From: an uncultured SAR86 cluster bacterium
GTDB taxonomy: Bacteria; Pseudomonadota; Gammaproteobacteria; Magnimaribacterales; D2472
Direction: 5' to 3'
Assembly (NCBI GenBank): GCA_902599315.1
Contig: CACKEY010000001.1
Location: 423,328 to 487,327 of the forward strand
DNA: 64,000 bases
Positions 1 through 9,455 of this stretch are shown here, piece after piece (the first letter of the stretch is position 1; each line of letters starts with the position of its first letter). The notes under the pieces were generated by a model. The model did no database searches, was not told the DNA's origin, and saw only the letters and a list, made by a program, of their open reading frames with translations. The translations under genes were made by a program, and so were the position numbers.

Positions 1-637
1 GAGTTTTTAATGAATTTGGATTTTCTGCTGGTCTAGCAGATGCTCTCATTTTTGTCTGAGTGGCTCCTGGATCAAAATTAAATACTCTTATAGAAGTAGT
101 GGTTTCAAATTCATTGGCAAAAATTTCTGCAAGACCTTTTAAACCAAATTTTGAAACTGAGTATGCGCCCCAAAAAGCTCTTCCCATATTAGCAACCCCA
201 GAGGAAGTAAAAATAATTCTTGGCATGGGTGAATTTTCAAGAATTGGTTTCAGCGTTTTCGTCAGAAGAAAAGGAGCTCTTAGATTTATGTTTAACACCT
301 CATCCCATTTTGATAATTCGTAATCTTCCAAAGGAGTCATAGTTCCTAAAATTGCAGCATTGTGGATAATGCCATCTAAGATATTAAATTCATCAGAAAC
401 TGCTCTCAAGATTTCATGAGCCGATTCGTTATTAAGAATAGATAGATCAGCCTCTAAAATTAAGTGTTTCTGAGATTCAAAAGAATGATCCAATTGATCA
501 TAAACCTCATCCAGTTTAGATGAATTCTTTCCCAATAGGATTATGTTTGAACCAAGTTTTGAAAACTCTTCAGCTAGTACCTTACCTATTCCATCAGTTG
601 CGCCAGTAATTAGTATAGTGTTATTAGTTAGGTCCAT
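1..637 (-). CDS. yciK: YciK-like short-chain dehydrogenase (3' end cut by window)
   Basis: This is the N-terminal 212 codons of an SDR oxidoreductase that runs off the left edge. Reverse translation shows the NAD(P)-binding motif TGATDGIG near residue 12, an HNAA motif near residue 90, the catalytic serine in FTSS and the YSVSK active-site motif. The ATG abuts the stop of the upstream phosphatase gene, so the two are co-transcribed. The order ubiG, phosphatase, YciK-type SDR is the one I know from Pseudomonas, which supports the YciK name. The substrate of YciK proteins is unknown. The fold is certain; the subfamily rests partly on context. Confidence 0.85.
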   Translation of the reverse strand, partial: MDLTNNTILITGATDGIGKVLAEEFSKLGSNIILLGKNSSKLDEVYDQLDHSFESQKHLILEADLSILNNESAHEILRAVSDEFNILDGIIHNAAILGTMTPLEDYELSKWDEVLNINLRAPFLLTKTLKPILENSPMPRIIFTSSGVANMGRAFWGAYSVSKFGLKGLAEIFANEFETTTSIRVFNFDPGATQTKMRASARPAENPNSLKT

Positions 638-1288
638 TTATATTTGAGAGATCAAATCATACAATTCACTAGGATGATGCGCTCCAAGAATATTTTTATT
701 TTGATCGCTTGGCTTGAGTGAATACCCAAAGTAACAAGCAATAATATTTGTGCCTGCATTAATTCCCGCTTCAAGATCTTTCTTATGATCACCGATATAA
801 ATGCAATCAGCAGGATGAATGCCTAGTTCTTTACAGCCAAGTAAAATACCTTCTGGATCAGGCTTAATGGCGCTTAAATGATCAGGACATACAAGCGTTT
901 TGCAATTTTTAAATATAGTCTCATTCATTAATATTGGTTTGGCAAAACGCAAAGGTTTATTAGTAACTATTCCATAGGGGATATTATCTTGTTCTAAAGA
1001 TGAGAGCATTTCTTTAATTCCATCAAAAGCTCCTCCATGTTTTAGGAGGTTAGATTCATATTCATGCAGAAGTTCTTCTCTTAAAGCAGCACACTTTTGA
1101 TCAGAAGTATCGATGTTGAAGCCTAAGCTTGTAAGCTTCCAACTTCCGTCAGATACATGGCTTCTAATTATCTCTGGATCAAGTTTTGGTTGATTATATT
1201 TTGTAAGTAAATTATCTAGACTAGCAATAAAGTCAGGGGCAGAATCTAGGAGAGTCCCATCAAGATCAAATAAAACACCTTTAGGCAT
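638..1288 (-). CDS. gph: HAD-family phosphatase, phosphoglycolate phosphatase / MupP-like
   Basis: A 216-residue HAD hydrolase with motif I DLDGTLLDS near the N-terminus, motif II in IVTNKP, a conserved lysine in IKPDPEG and motif IV in IGDHKKDLEAG. These are the phosphate-monoester hydrolase signatures of the Gph/PGP family. I prefer the ATG at 1288 because a GGA sits about 8 nt upstream and the protein then starts MPKGVLFD like its relatives. An ATG at 1300 would add four residues. It overlaps the end of ubiG by 8 nt. In Pseudomonas the gene in this position is mupP, a MurNAc-6-phosphate phosphatase of cell-wall recycling. The sequence alone does not separate MupP from phosphoglycolate phosphatase. 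Confidence 0.85.
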   Translation of the reverse strand: MPKGVLFDLDGTLLDSAPDFIASLDNLLTKYNQPKLDPEIIRSHVSDGSWKLTSLGFNIDTSDQKCAALREELLHEYESNLLKHGGAFDGIKEMLSSLEQDNIPYGIVTNKPLRFAKPILMNETIFKNCKTLVCPDHLSAIKPDPEGILLGCKELGIHPADCIYIGDHKKDLEAGINAGTNIIACYFGYSLKPSDQNKNILGAHHPSELYDLISQI

Positions 1289-1982
1289 TTTTAGATCCAT
1301 GCATCATATAGTTTACTCCGAGATCATTGTTTAGATTAGCCGAATGAAAAATAGGATTGTAAAACATCCCTTTACTTTCAATTAATTTTATACCCGCATC
1401 CCTCATAAACTTTTCTAATTCTGATGGCTTGATAAATTTACTCCATTCATGAGTACCTTTTGGCAAAATATTAAAAATGTACTCCGCGCCAACAATTGCG
1501 GTAACGAAAGATCTTGGATTTCTATTCAAAGTCGACAAAAACATATGGCCTCCTGGTTTTAAAAGATCAGCACATGCCTTAATCAACTGACCTGGATCAG
1601 GGACATGTTCAATAACTTCTAAGCAAGATACCACATCATAAGATTTACTCTCTTTTTTTGCTAAATCTTCAGCTGTTATTAATTTATAGTTAATGTCTAC
1701 TTGCATTTTTTTTGCATGGAGTTTCGCAACTTCTATATTTGCATCAGTTACATCAATTGCGGTTACCTTTGCTCCTTTAGCATCGAGAGCCTCAGCTAAA
1801 AGGCCTCCTCCACAACCTACATCGAGAACTTTCAAGCCGTCAATTGGTGACTTTTTATTAATATAGTTTGCTCTGAGGGGATTAATTACATGAAGAGGTT
1901 TGAAATCACCAGTTGGATCCCACCATTTTTCTGCAATTTCAGCAAATTTATTTACTTCATTTTGATCAATATTTTGAGTCAT
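1281..1982 (-). CDS. ubiG: Ubiquinone biosynthesis O-methyltransferase UbiG
   Basis: A class I SAM-dependent methyltransferase that performs both O-methylation steps of ubiquinone synthesis. The SAM-binding motif LDVGCGGGLLAEAL lies near residue 54, and the UbiG-specific N-terminus has KWWDPTGDFKPLH and NPLRANYI. VIEHVPDP follows the usual motif spacing. I start at the ATG at 1982, giving 233 residues that align with the usual UbiG start; an in-frame ATG at 2036 would add an 18-residue tail that family members lack. It leads the minus-strand run ubiG-phosphatase-yciK and is divergent from the SDR at 2072. Confidence 0.95.
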   Translation of the reverse strand: MTQNIDQNEVNKFAEIAEKWWDPTGDFKPLHVINPLRANYINKKSPIDGLKVLDVGCGGGLLAEALDAKGAKVTAIDVTDANIEVAKLHAKKMQVDINYKLITAEDLAKKESKSYDVVSCLEVIEHVPDPGQLIKACADLLKPGGHMFLSTLNRNPRSFVTAIVGAEYIFNILPKGTHEWSKFIKPSELEKFMRDAGIKLIESKGMFYNPIFHSANLNNDLGVNYMMHGSKNA

Positions 1983-2071
1983 AAAAACTATTTCTTTAAA
2001 GTGGCAGATTAAATCATTGCATGCAAGAATAGACAAGTTTATTATTTTTTATAAAAGGAAGCTAACAAAAC

Positions 2072-2836
2072 ATGTCAGAAAATCCTGTTGCAATTGTTAC
2101 TGGAGGCAGTAGAGGAGTTGGGGCTGCGACCGCAAAGATTCTCTCTGAAAGAGGATGGAACGTAATAATTACTTGCTCCTCTTCAATTGAGGAAGCCAAG
2201 TTAGTAGCAAAAATTTGTTCCAGCGATATAAGCGAAGTTTTTGCTATGCAAGCTGATGTTGCTAAAGAGAAGGATTGCATTGCAACGATCGATAAAGCAA
2301 TTGAAAAATGGAATAGAATAGATGCTCTAATAAATAATGCAGGCACAACCAAGTTTGTTTGGGATCACTCTGATTTGAATGGACTTGACGCTGAGGACTT
2401 TCAAAAAATTTATGCCGTAAATGTTATAGGACCATTTCAAATGGTTCAAGGAGCAAAGCAATATCTTTTAAAAAGTAATAACCCCTGTGTCGTAAATGTA
2501 TCATCGATCGGCGGAATCAAAGGAATAGGAAGCTCTTTAGCATATGCTGCATCAAAGGGAGCTTTAAATACAATGACCATATCCATGGCAAGAAATTTAG
2601 GACCCATACGAGTAAATGCTATATGTCCAGGATTTATTGAGGGAGAGTGGCTTCAAAAGGGGATGGGTACTGAAATGTATGAAGCTGTAAAATCTCGAGT
2701 TCAAAACACAACTCCTCTTAAAAAGACATGCACTCCTGAGTCAATTGCTGAAGTAATATTTAATTTAATTGAAACAAGCGAATTAATGACTGGAGAACTT
2801 GTAACTGTGGATGGTGGAGCAAGTCTTAATTTATAA
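2072..2836 (+). CDS. SDR-family oxidoreductase
   Basis: A 254-residue classical short-chain dehydrogenase. It has the NAD(P) motif TGGSRGVGAA at residues 10-19, NNAG near residue 90, the catalytic serine in NVSSIGG, the active-site motif YAASKGA and a C-terminal VDGGAS typical of FabG-like enzymes. AAGGA lies about 12 nt before the ATG. It stands alone between the divergent ubiG and a terminator-like hairpin at 2851, so it is probably its own transcription unit. The substrate cannot be deduced. It is unlikely to be the fatty-acid-synthesis FabG because no fab genes are nearby. Confidence 0.85.
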   Translation: MSENPVAIVTGGSRGVGAATAKILSERGWNVIITCSSSIEEAKLVAKICSSDISEVFAMQADVAKEKDCIATIDKAIEKWNRIDALINNAGTTKFVWDHSDLNGLDAEDFQKIYAVNVIGPFQMVQGAKQYLLKSNNPCVVNVSSIGGIKGIGSSLAYAASKGALNTMTISMARNLGPIRVNAICPGFIEGEWLQKGMGTEMYEAVKSRVQNTTPLKKTCTPESIAEVIFNLIETSELMTGELVTVDGGASLNL

Positions 2837-2850
2837 AAATTCTTGATTTA

Positions 2851-2880
2851 ATGTAGCCTAGCTACATAATTTTTTATTTT
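2851..2880 (+). terminator. Rho-independent terminator after the SDR gene
   Basis: A perfect 7-bp inverted repeat (ATGTAGC / GCTACAT, loop CTA) is followed by a T-rich tract. It begins 15 nt after the SDR stop codon and lies before the pnt promoter region. Confidence 0.65.
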
Positions 2881-2911
2881 AATACTTATGTTGAAAAGGT
2901 TTTTTAATATG

Positions 2912-2940
2912 TTGACAATAACCTTTAAATAATTTGCAAT
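2912..2940 (+). promoter_or_regulatory. Candidate sigma-70 promoter for pntAA-pntAB-pntB
   Basis: TTGACA at 2912-2917 is a perfect -35 box, followed after 17 nt by TGCAAT (2935-2940), a 4/6 match to -10. This places transcription start about 20 nt before the pntAA ATG. The assignment is by pattern only. Confidence 0.45.
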
Positions 2941-2968
2941 GTACTACAAACATATCTAAATAAAGTTT

Positions 2969-4090
2969 ATGCATATAGTTGCTTTAAAATCTCCAGATTC
3001 AAGAGATCAAAGATCAGTAATTCATCCTGAGACAGTTGCAAAAATAACTGCCTTGAAAGGTGTCAATGTTTCATTTGAATCAGGAATTGGAGTTGGCATC
3101 AACGTTTCAGATCAAGCTTTCATTGATCTTGGTTTAAGAGCAATTTCAAGAGACGAATGCTTATCAAATGGAGACCTAATCATTACCCCAACTTCACTAA
3201 CTTTAGACGAGTCCTCAAAAATACAATCTGGGTCCACTATCTTGGGAATGCTGAATCCCTTTTATGCTGGCGCAGAACTTAAAGCACTTAATCAATCAAA
3301 AATTAATGCGGTTAGCATGGAATTCATCCCAAGGATAACAAGAGCTCAAAAAATGGATGTTTTAAGTTCTCAAGCCAACCTCGCTGGGTATGCCGCTGTT
3401 CTTGAAGCTTCAAAATATTTATCTTCTGCACTTCCAATGATGATGACTGCTGCCGGAACACTTAAACCTGCCAAGGTGTTTGTGATTGGTGTCGGTGTTG
3501 CTGGTTTGCAAGCAATCGCAACTGCTAAAAGATTAGGCGCAAGAGTAGAGGCTTTTGATACTCGTGATGTTGTTGAGGAGCAAGTTAAATCTCTTGGTGC
3601 AAAATTTGTAAAAATTGATTTAGGTGATACTGGTCAAACAGATCAGGGTTATGCCAAGGAACTTACCCCAGAGCAAATTGCTAAACAAAAAGATCTTCAA
3701 AGCCAAGTATGTGAGCGATCAGATATAGTTATTACCACGGCACAAATTTTTGGAAGACCAGCTCCGAAAATAATTGATGAGAGCACAATTAAAAAAATGA
3801 AGCCTGGAAGTGTTATTCTTGATATGGCCGTTGAAACTGGTGGCAACGTTGAAGGGTCAATAGTCGATGAAGTCGTAGATATTAATGGTATAAAAGTTGT
3901 AGGTGTATCTTACTTAGCTTCTAGAGTTTCAAGCCATGCCTCTTTTGCCTTATCGAATAACATTATCAATTGGCTTACTGATTTCTATGACGAGGAATCC
4001 ACTAAAATAAATTTTAATTTTGAAGATGAAGTCATTCAAAGCAGCGTACTTGCATATGATGGAAAAATAATGAATGAGAGGTTCGCATAA
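2969..4090 (+). CDS. pntAA: NAD(P) transhydrogenase subunit alpha, part 1 (PntAA)
   Basis: The NAD(H)-binding domain I of the proton-translocating transhydrogenase, which uses the proton gradient to drive hydride transfer from NADH to NADP+. The 373-residue protein has the alanine-dehydrogenase/PNT fold with the Rossmann motif GVGVAGLQAIATAKRLGA in mid-protein, followed by the FDTR motif that binds the adenosine ribose. It is soluble and lacks the membrane part found in the single E. coli PntA chain. That part is encoded separately by the next gene, whose ATG shares one base with this stop codon. This is the three-subunit type known from Rhodospirillum. Confidence 0.95.
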   Translation: MHIVALKSPDSRDQRSVIHPETVAKITALKGVNVSFESGIGVGINVSDQAFIDLGLRAISRDECLSNGDLIITPTSLTLDESSKIQSGSTILGMLNPFYAGAELKALNQSKINAVSMEFIPRITRAQKMDVLSSQANLAGYAAVLEASKYLSSALPMMMTAAGTLKPAKVFVIGVGVAGLQAIATAKRLGARVEAFDTRDVVEEQVKSLGAKFVKIDLGDTGQTDQGYAKELTPEQIAKQKDLQSQVCERSDIVITTAQIFGRPAPKIIDESTIKKMKPGSVILDMAVETGGNVEGSIVDEVVDINGIKVVGVSYLASRVSSHASFALSNNIINWLTDFYDEESTKINFNFEDEVIQSSVLAYDGKIMNERFA

Positions 4091-4362
4091 TGGAAATGTA
4101 TGTTTTATTAGGTTTTGTTTTACTGCTATCTATTTTTTTAGGTCTTGAGCTAATCTCAAAAGTACCTAGTACACTTCATACACCCTTAATGTCCGGAGCT
4201 AATGCTATATCTGGAATTGCATTAGTGGGCGCCTTGATGCTTTCAAGCGCTGGTCAGATGCAAGATATATTAGCCTTTGGAGCAATTTTGTTTGCATCAA
4301 TCAATGTATTTGGCGGCTATCTAGTTACAAATAGAATGCTGAGTATGTTCAAGAAGAAATAA
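4090..4362 (+). CDS. pntAB: NAD(P) transhydrogenase subunit alpha, part 2 (PntAB)
   Basis: A 90-residue membrane protein with about three hydrophobic helices, equivalent to the C-terminal membrane portion of E. coli PntA. Typical family features are the segment around TPLMSGANAISGI and the final GGYLVTNRML. It contributes to the proton channel with PntB. It overlaps pntAA by one base and is followed after 3 nt by pntB, so the three chains are made together. Confidence 0.93.
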   Translation: MEMYVLLGFVLLLSIFLGLELISKVPSTLHTPLMSGANAISGIALVGALMLSSAGQMQDILAFGAILFASINVFGGYLVTNRMLSMFKKK

Positions 4363-4365
4363 ATT

Positions 4366-5757
4366 ATGGAAAATTTAGCTAATATCCAAGTTATCCAAAA
4401 CATGGTTTACATCATTTCTTCTGTGATGTTTATTCTTGGTATAAAAATGCTTGGAAAAGAAGCTACGGCTGTCAAAGGAAATTATTTGTCAGCACTTGCG
4501 ATGTTTTGTGCTGTTGCAATAACTTGTTTGAGTCTTGAGATAGATGTAAAGATCATACTTGCTGGAGTTCTATTGGGTGGTCTTATAGGCTCTCTTATTG
4601 CTATAAAAGTAAAGATGACAGCTATACCAGAAATGGTGGCGTTATTTAATGGTTTTGGTGGCTTAGCAACATTTTTAATAGCTTGGTCACAATTCAATGA
4701 ACCAGACAACTCTTTATTTCAGCATGCATTGGTAATGCTAACAATATACATCGGAGGAATAACATTCTCTGGTTCTCTAATAGCTTATGGCAAGCTTTCT
4801 GAAAAATTAAAGCTTGGAAAAGGCTCCATGATTACCAATGTTTTTATATCTTTGTTTTATTTAAGTATGCCAGCATTAATATATGTAGTGGTTGAGCCCT
4901 CGTTATCTGGATTTATTCCTCAAGTGCCATCATACTTTTCCATCTTTTTAGTGTTAACTCTGATGGCCGGCATTGGTTTTGTGATGCCTATAGGAGGGGG
5001 AGATATGCCTGTTGTGATCTCTTTACTTAATTCACTTTCAGGAATTGCTGCAGCTTTTGCAGGCTTATTATTGCTCAATAATGTTCTTATCGTTGCTGGA
5101 TCATTGGTTGGAGCAAGTGGACTAATTCTTACAATCATTATGGCTAAAGCTATGAATAGGACAATTACAAATATTTTATTTGTAGGATATGCATCTTCAG
5201 GTCAAGCTGCGTCTTCTGAAGAGCAGGGTGAGGTTAAACCAATTACCTCTGATGATGCATATCTTATCCTTGAAAATGCATCCAGTGTCTTAGTGGTTCC
5301 GGGCTATGGTATGGCAGTTGCTCAAGCTCAACATGTTGTTAGAGAAATGGGAGAGTTGCTTGAAGAAAATGGTACAGAAGTAAAATATGGCATTCATCCT
5401 GTTGCTGGGCGCATGCCTGGCCACATGAATGTCTTGCTCGCAGAAGCAAATGTTTCATATGATTTACTTGCCGAGCCTGATGACGTAAATCCTTCCATGG
5501 ATACTATAGACGTAGCAATAGTTATCGGCGCTAATGATGTTGTGAATCCTTCGGCTACTGAAGAAGAAGGAAGTCCAATATATGGAATGCCAATTATAGA
5601 AGTTCATAACGCTAAGACAGTATTTGTCTTAAAAAGATCAATGTCTTCCGGTTTTGCTGGCGTTCAAAATCCCTTATTTTTTAAAGAAAATACTAGAATG
5701 TTATTTGGTGATGCAAAGGAATCAATCGGCCAAATTGTTGCAGAATTTAAAGACTAA
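4366..5757 (+). CDS. pntB: NAD(P) transhydrogenase subunit beta (PntB)
   Basis: A 463-residue protein. An N-terminal membrane half of about eight or nine helices (domain II) is joined to the soluble NADP(H)-binding domain III. Domain III carries VPGYGMAVAQAQ, the KYGIHPVAGRMPGHMNVLL stretch and IGANDVVNPSA, all characteristic of PntB. It forms the inner-membrane transhydrogenase with the two preceding gene products and supplies NADPH at the expense of the proton gradient. It is the last gene of the pnt operon. Confidence 0.96.
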   Translation: MENLANIQVIQNMVYIISSVMFILGIKMLGKEATAVKGNYLSALAMFCAVAITCLSLEIDVKIILAGVLLGGLIGSLIAIKVKMTAIPEMVALFNGFGGLATFLIAWSQFNEPDNSLFQHALVMLTIYIGGITFSGSLIAYGKLSEKLKLGKGSMITNVFISLFYLSMPALIYVVVEPSLSGFIPQVPSYFSIFLVLTLMAGIGFVMPIGGGDMPVVISLLNSLSGIAAAFAGLLLLNNVLIVAGSLVGASGLILTIIMAKAMNRTITNILFVGYASSGQAASSEEQGEVKPITSDDAYLILENASSVLVVPGYGMAVAQAQHVVREMGELLEENGTEVKYGIHPVAGRMPGHMNVLLAEANVSYDLLAEPDDVNPSMDTIDVAIVIGANDVVNPSATEEEGSPIYGMPIIEVHNAKTVFVLKRSMSSGFAGVQNPLFFKENTRMLFGDAKESIGQIVAEFKD

Positions 5758-5770
5758 ATCCTCCGTGAAG

Positions 5771-5809
5771 TATGGTAAAATTAACCCTTAAATAAGGGAA
5801 TTTTCCATA
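5771..5809 (+). other. Long imperfect hairpin in the gyrA leader
   Basis: The 39-nt stretch can fold into a stem of 16 base pairs: TATGG/CCATA, AAAATT/AATTTT and CCCTT/AAGGG, with loop AAAT and bulges only on the left arm (T and AA). It lies between the pntB stop and the gyrA ATG. No T-run follows immediately, so it is not a classical terminator. It could be an mRNA-stabilising or attenuation structure, or end pnt transcription inefficiently. Confidence 0.5.
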
Positions 5810-5840
5810 AGTAGAAAATACCATTTTTTCGAGCTAAAAA

Positions 5841-8378
5841 ATGTCCGATTTTGCTAAACAAATCTTACCAATTAACATTGAAGATGAGCTAAAAAATTCA
5901 TATCTTAGCTATGCAATGAGCGTCATTCATGGAAGAGCGCTCCCTGATGTGAGAGACGGCTTAAAACCAGTGCATAGAAGAATTTTATTCGCACAACATG
6001 TTTTAAGGAATACATATCGACAACCATATAAAAAATCTGCGCGAGTTGTTGGAGATGTAATAGGTAAATATCATCCTCATGGTGATTCAGCTGTTTATGA
6101 AGCAATGGTGAGGATGGCGCAAGATTTTTCTATGAGATATACCTTGGTAGAAGGTCAAGGTAACTTTGGCTCGATAGATGGAGATTCACCAGCTGCAATG
6201 CGTTATACCGAAGTGAGAATGGCAAAAATCACTGATATGATTCTCAATGACATTGAAAAAGAAACAGTCAGTTATTCTCCTAATTATGATGGAACAGAGC
6301 AAATTCCAGATGTTATGCCTACAAGAATACCAGCCTTGCTTGTCAATGGTTCATCGGGTATTGCAGTTGGGATGGCAACGAATGTGCCACCACATAATTT
6401 AACAGAGGTCTTAAATGGCTGCCTACTTTTATTAGATAAGCCAAAAGCTAGCATTGATGAGATTATTCAAATTATTACCGGCCCAGACTTTCCTACTGGT
6501 GGAACCATTGATGGAAAAATTGGTATCTACGAGGGCTATAAAACTGGCAGAGGCATCATCCATGTTCGTGCTAAAACTTCTGTTGAAGAAGATAAATCTG
6601 GAAAGAGCTCCCTGATAATTAATGAAATACCATACATGGTTAATAAAGCAAAGATGCTTGAGAGAATTGCAGAGTTGGTCAAAGAAAAAAAAATTGATGG
6701 CATTAGCGAGATTAGAGATGAGTCTGATAAAGATGGTCTTAGGGTGGTCATTGAAGTTAAGAGAGGAGAATCAGTTGAAGTTCTAGAAAACAACTTATTT
6801 TCTCAGTCACAACTAGAGCAATCATTTGGCATTAATTTTACTGTTCTTGTAGATGGCCAGCCTCGTGTATTAAATATTAAAGAGATTCTTCAAGAATTTA
6901 TCAAACACCGAAAAGATGTTGTTATCAAAAGAACAAAGTTTGATCTTAGAAAAGCTAAAGAAAGAGGCCATATTGTCGAAGGTTTGATGGTTGCTATTGC
7001 AAACATTGATGAAATTATCAAAATAATTAAGAAATCTAAAGATACTAAGATCGCAGCAATAGATCTATGCAAGAAGTCCTGGAAAGCAGGCCCGATCGAG
7101 GCAATTCTAAAAAAAGCTGGTAAAGATGCCTGTCGCCCAAAAGGGTTATCATCTGAATATGGTTTGAAAGGTAAGAATTATAAATTATCACCAGATCAAG
7201 CTAAGTCTATTCTTGAACTAAGACTTGGAAGATTAACAGGTCTTGAGCAAGACAATCTTTCTAATGAATTCAATGAAATTTTAGAAGTAATTTTAGAGCT
7301 TCAAAAGATCCTTGATGACAAAGAAACACTTCTCCAATTAATTAAAGATGAATTAACAGAGGTCAGAGAAAACTTTGGAGATGGAAGAAAAACAGATATT
7401 AACGATACCCGCCATGACATTTCTAATGAAGACTTAATTCCAGAGGAGACACGAGTATTAACTTTATCAAGAAGTGGTTATGCAAAAACTCAGCCACTTG
7501 ATGAGTATAGAGAGCAACGAAGAGGCGGGGTTGGTAAAGCTGGGGCATCTGTAAAAGAAGAAGACCTTATTCAAAATCTCTATGTATTGAGCTCTCACAG
7601 CCAGCTTCTTTGTTTTACTACTAAAGGAAAAGTTTTTTGGCTAAAAGTATATGAAATACCAGTTGCTAGCAGAACCTCTAAAGGTAGGCCGTTAGTAAAT
7701 ATGCTGAAATTAGATGACGACGAAACAGTTACTCAAATTTTACCAGTAGATGAATTTTCAGAGGATAAATTTATTTTTATGGCAACTCGAAATGGAGTAG
7801 TAAAGAAAACAAATTTAAATTTATTTCATAAAAAATATAAATCTGGAATTAAAGCGATTCGACTCGATGATGATGATAAATTAGTTGGTACAGTAATAAC
7901 AGATGGAGATAGCGATATTTTACTTTCTTCATACTCTGGAAAATTAATAAGGTTTCATGAATCTAAAGTTCGACCTATGGGCAGGACAGCAAGAGGCGTT
8001 AAAGGTATTACATTGAAAGATGACATGAAAGTTATCTCTTTGATGATTGGAGATCCATCTAAAACTATTCTATGTTTATCTGAAAATGGCTTTGGAAAGA
8101 GGACAAAGCTTGAAGACTTTCCCTCATACAATAGAGGTGGTCAAGGCGTAATTGCTTTAAAGACAAGTGATAGAAATGGCAATATGGTTTCTGCCGTAGC
8201 AGTAGATGAAAACGATGGAATAATGCTAATTAGTGATAAAGGCACCTTAATTAGAACGGCTATCAGTCAAATACCTACATTAGGCAGAAATACTCAAGGA
8301 GTAAAAGTGATATCACCAAAAGATGGCGAGAAATTAATCGAAGGCGTTAGAATTCCTCCAGAAGAAGAAGAGGAATAA
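5841..8378 (+). CDS. gyrA: DNA gyrase subunit A
   Basis: The breakage-reunion subunit of gyrase, which introduces negative supercoils with GyrB. The catalytic tyrosine falls at residue 122 in AAMRYTE, numbering exactly like E. coli. The quinolone region reads GDSAVYE, keeping Ser83 but with Glu at position 87 where E. coli has Asp. The C-terminal wrapping domain has a GyrA-box at 559-565 reading QRRGGVG (E. coli QRRGGKG), which supports GyrA over ParC. At 845 residues it is slightly shorter than E. coli (875) and ends in a short acidic tail. The stop overlaps the serC ATG by one base, the gyrA-serC arrangement known from Pseudomonas. Confidence 0.97.
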   Translation: MSDFAKQILPINIEDELKNSYLSYAMSVIHGRALPDVRDGLKPVHRRILFAQHVLRNTYRQPYKKSARVVGDVIGKYHPHGDSAVYEAMVRMAQDFSMRYTLVEGQGNFGSIDGDSPAAMRYTEVRMAKITDMILNDIEKETVSYSPNYDGTEQIPDVMPTRIPALLVNGSSGIAVGMATNVPPHNLTEVLNGCLLLLDKPKASIDEIIQIITGPDFPTGGTIDGKIGIYEGYKTGRGIIHVRAKTSVEEDKSGKSSLIINEIPYMVNKAKMLERIAELVKEKKIDGISEIRDESDKDGLRVVIEVKRGESVEVLENNLFSQSQLEQSFGINFTVLVDGQPRVLNIKEILQEFIKHRKDVVIKRTKFDLRKAKERGHIVEGLMVAIANIDEIIKIIKKSKDTKIAAIDLCKKSWKAGPIEAILKKAGKDACRPKGLSSEYGLKGKNYKLSPDQAKSILELRLGRLTGLEQDNLSNEFNEILEVILELQKILDDKETLLQLIKDELTEVRENFGDGRKTDINDTRHDISNEDLIPEETRVLTLSRSGYAKTQPLDEYREQRRGGVGKAGASVKEEDLIQNLYVLSSHSQLLCFTTKGKVFWLKVYEIPVASRTSKGRPLVNMLKLDDDETVTQILPVDEFSEDKFIFMATRNGVVKKTNLNLFHKKYKSGIKAIRLDDDDKLVGTVITDGDSDILLSSYSGKLIRFHESKVRPMGRTARGVKGITLKDDMKVISLMIGDPSKTILCLSENGFGKRTKLEDFPSYNRGGQGVIALKTSDRNGNMVSAVAVDENDGIMLISDKGTLIRTAISQIPTLGRNTQGVKVISPKDGEKLIEGVRIPPEEEEE

Positions 8379-9451
8379 TGAGAAAATGGAATTTTTCTGC
8401 AGGTCCGGCAGCTATTCCTGAGGAGGTTTTACAGGAAGCTCAAGCTGAAATGCTCGAATGGGAAGGCTCAGGTATGTCAGTTATGGAAATGAGCCATAGG
8501 TCTTCTGAATACACAGATATAGCAAATAAAGCCCGGCAAGATTTAATTGATTTATTGAAAGTTCCAAATGATTATCAAGTGCTTTTTCTTCAGGGTGGAG
8601 CAACCTTGCAGTTTTCTATGGTCCCTATGAATTTTGGGTTACGGGGAGTAGCTGACTATGTTCTATCTGGAAGCTGGTCAAAAAAGGCTATTTATGAAGC
8701 TTCTAAACTAGTTGATACTAATGTTGTTTGTACTTCCGAGCCATCTAATTTTAATAATGTGCCAAACGAGACTAGTTGGAATTGCACCGAAAATGCCGCT
8801 TATTTACACTATGTTGCTAATGAGACAATTCAAGGAAATGCATTACATATTCCTCCAATGACAAATGCACCATTGATATCCGATATGTCGTCTGTAATTT
8901 TGAGTGAACCAATTGACATATCAAGATTTTCATTGATTTATGCAGGCGCTCAGAAAAATATCGGTCCTGCTGGGTTAACTATTTGCATCATAAAAAATGA
9001 TTTTTTAAAAACTGCTTCTGCTGAGTTACCAGGTATGCTTCAATATGCTAAGCACGCAGATGCAGATTCTATGTTTAATACACCACCCACCTTTGCTTGG
9101 TATCTTTCTGGCAAAGTTTTTGCTTGGTTAAAAAATAAAGGAGGCTTAGATTCAATTGGAGAAATTAATAAGCTCAAGGCTAAAAAATTATATGATTTTA
9201 TAGACAATTCAGATTTTTATTCAAATCCAGTAAATAAAGAGAATCGATCAATTATGAATGTGCCTTTTTTGTTAAAGAAACCTGATTTAGATACTAAATT
9301 TTTAACTGAAGCAGAAAAGGCAGGTCTGCTTAACTTAAAAGGACATAGATCGGTTGGCGGAATGCGAGCAAGTATTTATAATGCTACTCCAATTGAGGCG
9401 GTTGATGCATTGATAAATTTCATGGGAGATTTTCAATCTAAGCACGGATAA
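8378..9451 (+). CDS. serC: Phosphoserine aminotransferase
   Basis: A class V PLP aminotransferase that makes 3-phosphoserine for serine synthesis and acts on the analogous intermediate of pyridoxal phosphate synthesis. The N-terminus NFSAGPAAIPEEVL and the PLP-lysine region YAGAQKNIGPAG are diagnostic. At 357 residues it has family length. It overlaps gyrA by one base and is followed after 4 nt by pheA, at the head of the aromatic/serine supraoperon. Confidence 0.97.
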   Translation: MRKWNFSAGPAAIPEEVLQEAQAEMLEWEGSGMSVMEMSHRSSEYTDIANKARQDLIDLLKVPNDYQVLFLQGGATLQFSMVPMNFGLRGVADYVLSGSWSKKAIYEASKLVDTNVVCTSEPSNFNNVPNETSWNCTENAAYLHYVANETIQGNALHIPPMTNAPLISDMSSVILSEPIDISRFSLIYAGAQKNIGPAGLTICIIKNDFLKTASAELPGMLQYAKHADADSMFNTPPTFAWYLSGKVFAWLKNKGGLDSIGEINKLKAKKLYDFIDNSDFYSNPVNKENRSIMNVPFLLKKPDLDTKFLTEAEKAGLLNLKGHRSVGGMRASIYNATPIEAVDALINFMGDFQSKHG

Positions 9452-9455
9452 AGTT

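Noticed and set aside
60-323. Plus-strand open frame of 87 codons at the left edge
   Set aside because: It lies antisense inside the clear yciK-like SDR, which has the full SDR motif set on the minus strand, and shows no family features.
2062-2352. Minus-strand frame antisense to the SDR at 2072
   Set aside because: It is a shadow of a well-supported gene; low complexity and no recognisable domain.
5841-8378. Topoisomerase IV subunit ParC instead of GyrA
   Set aside because: A nearly complete GyrA-box, E. coli GyrA numbering at Tyr122 and the gyrA-serC order favour GyrA.
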